Source: an uncultured Saprospiraceae bacterium (lineage in GTDB: Bacteria > Bacteroidota > Bacteroidia > Chitinophagales > Saprospiraceae). Taken from it: a stretch of DNA of 8,378 bases. Below, piece after piece: positions 1 through 5,057 of the stretch. Under the pieces are notes generated by a model that made no database searches, was not told the DNA's origin, and worked only from the letters and a program-made list of their open reading frames with translations. Every line of letters begins with the position of its first letter. The stretch's first letter is position 1. A program made the translations under genes and the position numbers. Location: NCBI GenBank assembly GCA_937864255.1, contig CALMIT010000796.1, forward strand, positions 1 to 8,378. The letters are read 5' to 3'.

Positions 1-574
1 CCACCGCGTCGCCTTGCAGCCCCAAAATGTCCACCACCTGGTCCACGTTGTCAATGTCCCAGTTTTCGCAAACTTCTTTTTCGCCCCAGATTTCCACTTC
101 ATTGCCGCCCTTGCCGGGTTTGTACATAAAAATATTCGGGCTGACGAGTTGTCCGTAGTCTTTATCGGGCGTCACCATATATACTTTAAAACCTTTTTTT
201 TCAGCCTTTTTGGCGATGGTGCCTATCACGTCGTCGGCTTCGAAGCGCTCCAAAGTCAGTATCGGAATTTTCCAGGCTTTCAAAATTTTCATAATCCAGG
301 GCAGCGCGAAGGTGATGTCTTCGGGTTGCGCGTCGCGATTGGCTTTGTAAGCCGGGTACCATTCGTCGCGAAAAGTACCGCCCGGCAGGTCGAAAGAAAC
401 GGCGAGGTGGGTAGGTTTTTGGTTATTGATCAAATCCACGATGGTGCGCACAAAACCGGTAATCGCGCTGGTATTCCAGCCTTTTGAGTTGATGAGCGGG
501 CGTGCGATGAAGGCGTAATGCGCGCGGTAAACCAATGCGTGTCCGTCCAATAAGAATAGGCGTTTGTCTTCCAT
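1..574 (-). CDS. polA: DNA polymerase I, N-terminal part (5'-3' exonuclease/FEN domain), cut by window edge
   Basis: Reading the minus strand from the ATG at 574-572 gives 191 codons that stay open to the window edge. The product begins MEDKRLFLLDGHALVYRAHY, the usual opening of PolA. The 5' nuclease domain follows with its recognisable blocks: FDLPGGTFRDEWYPAYKANR (about residues 62-81), EADDVIGT (about 113-120, metal-binding acidic residues), TPDKDYGQLVSPNIFMYKPG (about 136-155) and VVDILGLQGDAV at the cut end. In the family this domain removes RNA primers and flaps during lagging-strand maturation and repair, and the polymerase domain fills the gap. The rest of the protein (normally about 930 residues in Bacteroidota) lies outside the window, so whether the 3'-5' exonuclease and polymerase domains are intact cannot be seen. 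There is no clear Shine-Dalgarno sequence, only an A/T-rich leader, which is normal in this phylum. Confidence 0.95.
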   Translation of the reverse strand, partial: MEDKRLFLLDGHALVYRAHYAFIARPLINSKGWNTSAITGFVRTIVDLINNQKPTHLAVSFDLPGGTFRDEWYPAYKANRDAQPEDITFALPWIMKILKAWKIPILTLERFEADDVIGTIAKKAEKKGFKVYMVTPDKDYGQLVSPNIFMYKPGKGGNEVEIWGEKEVCENWDIDNVDQVVDILGLQGDAV

Positions 575-678
575 TTTTTAAAAATTTAAGGGTCGGCAAG
601 TTAAATAAATTGGCAGTTTTTGTTTTACAGGCAGGAAAAATATGCGGACTGAAAAAAAGATTATTTCAACTCAAATGC

Positions 679-695
679 CTGTCTTTTCAAGACAG
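679..695. repeat. Perfect 7-bp inverted repeat with 3-base loop
   Basis: CTGTCTT at 679-685 pairs with AAGACAG at 689-695 around the loop TTC. The word GCCTGTCTT (677-685) recurs at 720-728 in the same orientation, 43 bases on. The position, about 105-120 bases upstream of the polA start and 235 bases upstream of the peroxidase start, would suit a regulator binding site or a small hairpin in a leader. No run of T follows either arm, so it does not look like an intrinsic terminator. The function is unknown. Confidence 0.4.
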
Positions 696-863
696 AGTAT
701 TGTTGTTTTAAAGTGTTGCGCCTGTCTTTAGGATATTACAAATGAATTTTTTGCTAATAAAAAGAATAGGTATTTTAAGCCGGTGGAACGGGAATTGGCG
801 CTCATTGGTATAAATGTTGTTTTCATAAGCCTGCTTCACCATGATACTCTTTACTTTCTCCCC

Positions 864-891
864 TTGTAGTACAGATTAAAATATAATTTCA
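864..891 (+). promoter_or_regulatory. Weak candidate promoter for the peroxidase gene
   Basis: TTG at 864-866 is followed after 17 bases by TAATTTCA (884-891), which matches the Bacteroidota -7 element TAnnTTTG at all but its last two defined positions. The same stretch also contains TATAAT at 882-887. It lies about 40 bases before the ATG of the peroxidase. The spacing is shorter than the usual 19-21 and the match is partial, so this is only a candidate. Confidence 0.3.
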
Positions 892-930
892 GACAGTGAT
901 TCCAATTTTTCTGTTTTAAAAATTGAATCC

Positions 931-2838
931 ATGAAATTTATTTCAATCAACATAACCATTTTTCTACTCAGTTTTAATTTTCTTTTCGCTCAACAACACA
1001 GAAGTATCAACGGCTTCGGGAATAACTTCGATCATCCTTTCTGGGGTGCTTCCGGTGTTGCGCTGAAGTGGGAAACGCCCGCCGGTTATGCCGACGGCGT
1101 ATCCGAACCTGCCGGATTTGACCAACCCAATCCGCGCTATATCAGCAACATGGTTTTCGAACACGGCGAGGACAAACTGCCCGATGAGCAGGGGCGAAGC
1201 CCTTATGTCTGGCTTTTCGGTCAGTTTTTGGAGCATGAAGTTTCTTTCGTGCCCGAAATGCGCGACGAACCTATGGATATTACCATCCCGGCCGGCGATC
1301 GGATGTTCGCACCGGCGGCCGGACAAAAAGCAACTATTCCTTTTTTTCGTTCTGTTTATGATGCCCGAACGGGCACCGATCCCAAAAATCCGCGTACGCC
1401 GGTGAACGCGGCTACTTCCTGGATTGACGGAAGTGCGGTGTACGGAAGCAGCCAGGAACATGCAGACTGGCTACGCACCTTCCAGGGAGGAAAATTGAAA
1501 ACCTCCGCCGGCGATTTTTTACCTTTCAATACGCTTTCGGGCGAATTTGACGATACGCTTGATTTTGATGCGCCCCCCATGCTGACAGATAATCCGCTTA
1601 CGACGCGGCTATTTGCAGCGGGCAGTCTGCGCGCCAACGAACACGTCTGGCTCACGGCGCTGCACACTCTTTTTGTGAGAGAACACAACCATTTTTGCGA
1701 TATTTTAGCAACCCAACATCCATCCTGGAACGATGAACAAACTTACCAGCATGCCCGCAGGTATGTTGGCGCATTAATTCAGCAAATAGCCTTCTATGAA
1801 TGGCTACCGGCGCTCGGCGTGCAGTTGCCTGCATACCGGGGTTATAAGCCGGACATCAATCCCAATGTCGGCAATGTGTTTGCTTCGGCGGCGCTTGCAT
1901 TCCAAGTTTCGATGACAAACGGGCAGTTCATGCGCATGGATAATTATGGCAATGAACTGCCCGGAGGGATGTTCCCTTTTAGGGAGGCTGTGTACAATCC
2001 TGTCTATTTTTTGATAAAAGGCGATTTTTCACATTTGCTGAAAGGCATGGCTGCCCAAACCCAGGAAAAATTTGACACCAGAATAGTAGATGAATTGCGC
2101 AATCTGCTTTATGGCGATTACCAGCAGTACGTCTATGATGCCGCGGCCATTTGTATTCAAAAAGGAAGAGAGCGCGGGCTACCTGAGTTTAATACAGTGC
2201 GTGAAAGTTTCGGCTTGCCGGCGATTAATTCTTTTAAAGAATTGACCGATGATCCGGTTGTAGAAAAAATCCTTGCCGGATTGTACGGCAGCGTGGATAA
2301 GCTGGATGCCTGGGTAGGCATGATGGCTGAAAAAAGAACCGGCGACGCGCTTTTCGGCGCCACGTTGACGCGTATTTTGGAAAGCCAGTTTCTGGCATTG
2401 CGCGACGGCGACAGGTTTTATTTTGAAAACGATCCGCGTTTTTCTGCCGAAGAAATTGTGACTATTCGCAATACACGTCTGTCTGACCTGATTAAGCGCA
2501 ACAGCGATATTGTGATGTTGCAAAAAAATGTATTCTTCGCAGTTCCACACGATCAATTGGGCGTCGTGGCTGCCGTCAAAAACCACCTTGACATAGCCAT
2601 TTTTCCAAACCCTGTAGTGCAGGATTTTCAATTAGCCATAAAATCGGACGAAGCCGGGCAGGCAAATTTGATTTTATCAGATTTTACGGGCAAAACGATA
2701 CAAAAACAGCAATTGATTTTGCAAGAAGGACTTTCTTTTCAGACGCAATCACTGCCTGAAAACCTCGCTCCGGGTTTATATTTCCTCACCGTTTTAATGG
2801 ATGGTCGCGTTAACACCGTGCCTTTGATCCATCATTGA
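931..2838 (+). CDS. Secreted animal-type heme peroxidase homologue with T9SS sorting domain; proximal heme histidine missing
   Basis: A 635-residue protein. Residues 1-20 form a signal peptide (MKFISINITIFLLSFNFLFA, then QQ). Residues about 25-540 align by eye with the peroxidase-cyclooxygenase (myeloperoxidase-like) superfamily. The distal-side motif is GQFLEHE, with Q98, E101 (heme-ester Asp position) and distal H102. A Ca-binding loop TSWIDGSAVYGS spans 162-173. The RANE motif has catalytic R234 and E237, followed by LTALHTLFVREHN. LRDGDRFYFEN spans 490-500. Residues about 553-635 are a type A T9SS C-terminal domain (IFPNP at 557-561, then a beta-rich tail with PGLYFLTV), so the protein is probably exported across the outer membrane and released or anchored on the surface. 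Family members use H2O2 to oxidise halides or organic substrates through heme. The oddity is that the block usually reading like AAFRFGHSM reads AALAFQVSM here: the proximal heme ligand His is V326, the nearby Arg is A323 and Gly is Q325. The RGRDHG motif is KGRERG (411-416). Peroxidase activity is therefore doubtful. The fold assignment is firm; the function is not. Confidence 0.9.
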   Translation: MKFISINITIFLLSFNFLFAQQHRSINGFGNNFDHPFWGASGVALKWETPAGYADGVSEPAGFDQPNPRYISNMVFEHGEDKLPDEQGRSPYVWLFGQFLEHEVSFVPEMRDEPMDITIPAGDRMFAPAAGQKATIPFFRSVYDARTGTDPKNPRTPVNAATSWIDGSAVYGSSQEHADWLRTFQGGKLKTSAGDFLPFNTLSGEFDDTLDFDAPPMLTDNPLTTRLFAAGSLRANEHVWLTALHTLFVREHNHFCDILATQHPSWNDEQTYQHARRYVGALIQQIAFYEWLPALGVQLPAYRGYKPDINPNVGNVFASAALAFQVSMTNGQFMRMDNYGNELPGGMFPFREAVYNPVYFLIKGDFSHLLKGMAAQTQEKFDTRIVDELRNLLYGDYQQYVYDAAAICIQKGRERGLPEFNTVRESFGLPAINSFKELTDDPVVEKILAGLYGSVDKLDAWVGMMAEKRTGDALFGATLTRILESQFLALRDGDRFYFENDPRFSAEEIVTIRNTRLSDLIKRNSDIVMLQKNVFFAVPHDQLGVVAAVKNHLDIAIFPNPVVQDFQLAIKSDEAGQANLILSDFTGKTIQKQQLILQEGLSFQTQSLPENLAPGLYFLTVLMDGRVNTVPLIHH

Positions 2839-3468
2839 TTAATCCAAAAATTGCTGCATGACGCGGGTTACTTCGTCGCCGATTTTATGATGAATGGTGC
2901 GCAGCCCTGCGGCGGTTGCGCCCGCAATATTTTCGGCATTGTCGTCAATGAAGAGCGTTTTTTCGGCAGCAATGCCGGCGTCATTCAGCACGTGGCGGAA
3001 GGCTGCTACTTCCGGTTTTCTGTGTCCGATGAGGTGAGAGTAAAAAGTTTTTTCAAAAAAACGGACGTCGAAATCCGTCATTCCATGTTGTGTTTTTAAG
3101 TGGCGATAGACCCAGCGCAGGTGCGTCTCGTTGGTGTTGCTAAAAACAAACAGGCGGTATTTTTTTTTCAGTTTTTCCAAAAAATCAAAACGATGGGCAG
3201 GAAAACCGAGCAGCATGCCGTTCCACGCCCGGATGATATCGCGCGGATCGAGATTTTGGCGCGCAGCCTGCTGAAAAGCCCAGATAAAAGTTTCTTCCGA
3301 TATCTGTCCCGTTTCAAATTGTTCAAAAATATTTCTTCGCAAAAGCACAGCCTGCACCTCGTCGTATTCATCTTTCAAAAGTGTTTTAAACATAGACTCC
3401 GTGCGTGGTATGTCCAGGTCAATCAGCACATTGCCCAGGTCGAAGAGGATATTTTGGATTTCGTTCAT
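2839..3468 (-). CDS. HAD-superfamily (subfamily IA) phosphatase, YihX-like
   Basis: A 209-residue cytosolic protein with all four HAD motifs. Motif I is LFDLGNVLID with nucleophile D10; the usual second Asp at +2 is Gly (G12), as I recall for the YihX type of sugar-phosphate phosphatase. Motif II is FVFSNTNE with S110. Motif III is HRKPE with K151. Motif IV is LFIDDNAENIAGA with D175 and D176. A helical cap lies between motifs I and II (about residues 20-90), as expected for subfamily IA. Such enzymes hydrolyse small phosphate esters through an aspartyl-phosphate intermediate with Mg2+. YihX itself acts on alpha-glucose-1-phosphate, but the substrate cannot be read from this sequence. The length is typical and the frame is intact. 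Its stop codon directly abuts the stop of the convergent peroxidase gene, and it starts 93 bases from the divergent tRNA gene. Confidence 0.9.
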   Translation of the reverse strand: MNEIQNILFDLGNVLIDLDIPRTESMFKTLLKDEYDEVQAVLLRRNIFEQFETGQISEETFIWAFQQAARQNLDPRDIIRAWNGMLLGFPAHRFDFLEKLKKKYRLFVFSNTNETHLRWVYRHLKTQHGMTDFDVRFFEKTFYSHLIGHRKPEVAAFRHVLNDAGIAAEKTLFIDDNAENIAGATAAGLRTIHHKIGDEVTRVMQQFLD

Positions 3469-3489
3469 TGGAAAAATTTTCTATTCGAT

Positions 3490-3521
3490 TTTGCAAAGCG
3501 AAGTTCAAAAATGTAACTTTG
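3490..3521 (+). promoter_or_regulatory. Bacteroidota-type promoter for the tRNA gene
   Basis: TTTG at 3490-3493 is followed after exactly 20 bases by TAACTTTG at 3514-3521. This is a full match to the Bacteroidota primary sigma consensus (TTTG at -33, TAnnTTTG at -7) with the accepted spacing. Transcription would start near 3527-3529, giving a leader of about 35 bases before the tRNA. A 13-base palindrome GCTTTTGAAAAGC (3527-3539) sits at that inferred start. The promoter points away from the HAD gene and towards the tRNA. Confidence 0.7.
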
Positions 3522-3561
3522 CCCGCGCTTTTGAAAAGCCTATTTGAGATTTTTCAAAATT

Positions 3562-3635
3562 GGTCCCTTAGCTCAGTCGGTTAGAGCGTCTGACTCATAA
3601 TCAGAGGGTCGTAGGTTCAAGTCCTACAGGGACCA
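3562..3635 (+). tRNA. tRNA with CAT anticodon, probably tRNA-Ile2 (lysidine-modified), otherwise elongator tRNA-Met
   Basis: A complete 74-base cloverleaf. The acceptor stem is GGTCCCT/AGGGACC, the D arm GCTC/GAGC, the anticodon stem TCTGA/TCAGA with loop CTCATAA (anticodon CAT at 3596-3598), and the T arm GTAGG-TTCAAGT-CCTAC, with discriminator A at 3635. The 3' CCA is not encoded (CA follows, then G). The first pair is G-C, so it is not the initiator tRNA, which has an unpaired 1-72. C4:G69 and C5:G68 in the acceptor stem, and the T-loop TTCAAGT, resemble E. coli tRNA-Ile2, in which C34 is converted to lysidine by TilS so that AUA is read. E. coli elongator tRNA-Met has U4:A69 and A5:U68 instead. 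The Ile2 identity is therefore favoured but not proven; automatic tools may call it Met. Confidence 0.95.
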
Positions 3636-3646
3636 CAGAATTTTAA

Positions 3647-3683
3647 AAAATCCCTTGCAAGTTGTTGATTTGCAAGGGATTTT
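3647..3683. terminator. Strong bidirectional hairpin terminator after the tRNA
   Basis: AAAATCCCTTGCAA (3647-3660) pairs perfectly with TTGCAAGGGATTTT (3670-3683) around a 9-base loop, and the right arm continues into GTTTTTT. The 14-bp stem with A residues before it and T residues after it can work on both strands. It would end the tRNA transcript on the plus strand and the envelope gene (stop at 3706-3708) arriving on the minus strand. Confidence 0.85.
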
Positions 3684-3705
3684 GTTTTTTAAAAACTTGA
3701 AAAAT

Positions 3706-4347
3706 TTATATAAGCCGGTAAGCCAAAATCAGCGAGTACCGCAATTGGTCGGCGTGCCAGTAAAGGTGTTGATGCAATACATCGCGCACAAGATGATGCC
3801 TCAGTTCGGCGCTAAATTTACCAGATTTCAGACCTGCGCCGAGTGCGACATTATGCTGATTGCTCGGCGGCTCGAAATAGGCACGGGCTTCCAATGATAC
3901 TGAGGTGTCAAAAATAGGCCCCAACGACGTGTCGTATAAAACATTGAAAAACAACGCGGAGCGGTCATTGAGAAAAGTGTAGTACCGCAAGCCGAGCGGA
4001 AATTCAACAGACTTGTAATTGACCCTGCCCCGCCCAACGCTGTTGACTCCTTTGTCCGAGTAGTAATTAAAATGCGGCTCGATAAAAAGACTCCATTTAT
4101 TTCTGTTGAACGGTAAGACCAATTCGGCTTCCACGCCGGGTCTGAAACTGATTTTTGTGCCAAAATCCATATTGTACTGCGGCTCCAAAGTGTTTCCCGC
4201 TTCCATGCGCATCAGACTGATGCCGGAGGTGATTTTCAGCCGGAATTGAGTCCGCGTTTTTTTGGCGTCGAAGTTTGTAAATTCCGCCGCCGCGCACTGA
4301 TTGTAATCCGCAAAATAATCCGCCAGATATGCGCGGGTGAATTTCAT
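3706..4347 (-). CDS. C-terminal beta-rich part of a frameshifted Bacteroidota envelope protein
   Basis: A 213-residue open frame from an internal ATG. It has no signal peptide and begins in mid-protein (MKFTRAYLADYFADYNQCAA). The last ~150 residues are beta-rich with alternating aromatic and hydrophobic positions (for example KWSLFIEPHFNYYSD, SVEFPLGLRYYTFLNDRSAL and the end LRYSLILAYRLI), suggesting an outer-membrane beta-barrel of the small porin-like type. The same frame stays open upstream to about 4445, giving LTDLDRIAENNGYKYQLISD and further residues up to this ATG, and it joins the upstream gene fragment if two bases are restored. I recall this two-part protein as a common uncharacterised Bacteroidota family: signal peptide, small beta domain, linker, barrel-like end. 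This piece is therefore most likely not an independent gene. The specific function is unknown. Confidence 0.7.
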   Translation of the reverse strand: MKFTRAYLADYFADYNQCAAAEFTNFDAKKTRTQFRLKITSGISLMRMEAGNTLEPQYNMDFGTKISFRPGVEAELVLPFNRNKWSLFIEPHFNYYSDKGVNSVGRGRVNYKSVEFPLGLRYYTFLNDRSALFFNVLYDTSLGPIFDTSVSLEARAYFEPPSNQHNVALGAGLKSGKFSAELRHHLVRDVLHQHLYWHADQLRYSLILAYRLI

Positions 4348-4435
4348 TTTTTCTGGGTTGACGTTTTGACCGGCACATTTTACGTCGCTTATCAGTTGGT
4401 ATTTGTAGCCGTTATTTTCTGCAATCCGGTCGAGG

Positions 4436-4447
4436 TCAGTCAGGTAT
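4436..4447 (-). other. Frameshift junction within the envelope gene
   Basis: On the minus strand the upstream frame reads CTC ATA CCT GAC TGA and stops at 4436-4438. The downstream reading frame passes through the same bases as TAC CTG ACT GAC CTC and stays open to 3706. Restoring one lost TA (CTC ATA TAC CTG ACT) joins both into a single frame of 393 codons with the sequence LKQLIYLTDLDRIAENN across the junction. A one-base insertion or an error in the read would have the same effect. A programmed +1 shift at the weak stop context TGAC is possible but less likely, because no obvious slippery codon precedes it. Confidence 0.75.
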
Positions 4448-4885
4448 GAGTTGTTTGAGCGGCTGGTCGGCAGTTTCGTAAAAAAATGCGGTGAGGTTAT
4501 CTTTCATGTAATAATAAAGCGTGGCTTGTCCTTCCACCAGCGTTTTCAAAAAAAGCGTGTCTTTTTTCCATTCCGGGTTTCTGGTGGCGGAAAGATTGCC
4601 GATGTTGGTGAGCGATTGGTCTATTTCGACCTCCGCGCGGACGTATTTCAGAATTTTGGCAATCGCGATTTCCTGTATATCGTTCAGTCCGGCGTTCAAA
4701 GTTTCACCATTTTTTGTCAGCCTGTATTCAAAATTTTCCGGGTTGTTTTTCCAGTCTTTATTCAAAATAAGGCAGTTGATTTTTTCGCCGGAGACTTGAA
4801 TAAAATAGCCGGGTTCGAAATGGGATTGAGCAAAAGAGAGGACAGAGCAAAGCAGAAAAAAGGGTATAAGTACGGGTGTTTTCAT
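4436..4885 (-). CDS. N-terminal signal-peptide part of the frameshifted envelope protein
   Basis: The start chosen is the ATG at 4885-4883 because it places a clean signal peptide at the N terminus (MKTPVLIPFFLLCSVLSFAQ). A start at 4921 would add 12 residues in front of it. The exported part (about residues 21-147) is a small domain with FEPGYFIQVSGEKINCLIL, then ENFEYRL, DIQEIAIAKILKYVRAEVEI and DTLFLKTLVEGQATLYYYMK. This matches the N-terminal half of the uncharacterised Bacteroidota family described for the downstream fragment. The frame ends prematurely after QLIPD, where the downstream half continues in another frame. If the shift is genuine the product is a 149-residue secreted stub without the barrel-like part. 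It diverges from the HEAT-cyclophilin lipoprotein gene across a 172-base gap. Confidence 0.75.
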   Translation of the reverse strand: MKTPVLIPFFLLCSVLSFAQSHFEPGYFIQVSGEKINCLILNKDWKNNPENFEYRLTKNGETLNAGLNDIQEIAIAKILKYVRAEVEIDQSLTNIGNLSATRNPEWKKDTLFLKTLVEGQATLYYYMKDNLTAFFYETADQPLKQLIPD

Positions 4886-4938
4886 TCTATTTAGTTTTAA
4901 TGATTTCAAATATTGAATCAAAAATAAAAATACTTTTC

Positions 4939-4951
4939 ACCCGCCGGGTGC
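4939..4951. repeat. 13-base palindrome in the divergent intergenic region
   Basis: CACCCG and CGGGTG are perfect inverted arms around a single central C. This G/C-rich word stands out in an otherwise A/T-rich region between the divergent envelope and lipoprotein genes (4886-5057). It could be an operator for a dimeric regulator. No T run follows, so it is not an evident terminator. Nothing further supports a role. Confidence 0.35.
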
Positions 4952-5057
4952 CTGCTAGGCTGTGTCTTTTACAAATTTTTTTTCTGCCTCGTACTTTTTT
5001 CGGAAAGCCCGACAAAGCGACTATTTTTACGGCAAAAAACTACGCCAAGTGAGTTCT

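Larger units (their letters stand above)
575..930. other. 356-base non-coding gap between divergent polA and peroxidase genes
   Basis: This A/T-rich stretch separates two genes that point away from each other and must hold the promoters of both. I found no exact TAnnTTTG (-7) match on either strand, only a near match before the peroxidase. It contains a perfect 7-bp inverted repeat (679-695) and a second copy of its left half, GCCTGTCTT, at 720-728. The only open frame with an ATG that caught my eye (742-813, 23 codons) shows no recognisable protein character. I see no tRNA or insertion-sequence end and recognise no riboswitch. Confidence 0.6.

Noticed and set aside
14..487. Open frame of 157 codons on the plus strand.
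   Set aside because: It lies antisense to polA, whose product is clearly recognisable; the plus-strand translation shows no family features.
742..813. Small ORF of 23 codons in the polA-peroxidase gap, starting MNFLLIKRIGILSRW.
   Set aside because: It is very short, has no clear ribosome binding site and no recognisable family character. Chance ORFs of this size are expected in A/T-rich gaps.
2179..2631. Open frame of 150 codons antisense to the peroxidase gene.
   Set aside because: The peroxidase reading is supported by many conserved motifs across the same bases, so this is a shadow frame.
3641..3690. Possible tRNA-adjacent attachment site for an integrated element.
   Set aside because: The sequence after the tRNA is a simple hairpin terminator. 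I found no integrase gene and no direct repeat of the tRNA 3' end within the window.
4451..4894. Open frame of 147 codons on the plus strand, opposite the envelope gene.
   Set aside because: The minus strand encodes a signal peptide and a family-like domain here; the plus-strand product has neither.
4886..4921. Upstream ATG at 4921 for the envelope-protein fragment.
   Set aside because: It would place 12 extra residues (MIQYLKSLKLNR) before a textbook signal peptide; the ATG at 4885 is the better start.
4962..5057. GTG start at 4962 for the HEAT-cyclophilin protein, adding 32 N-terminal residues.
   Set aside because: The extension lacks protein-like character and would bury the clear lipoprotein signal peptide (LAGC) that begins at the ATG at 5058.
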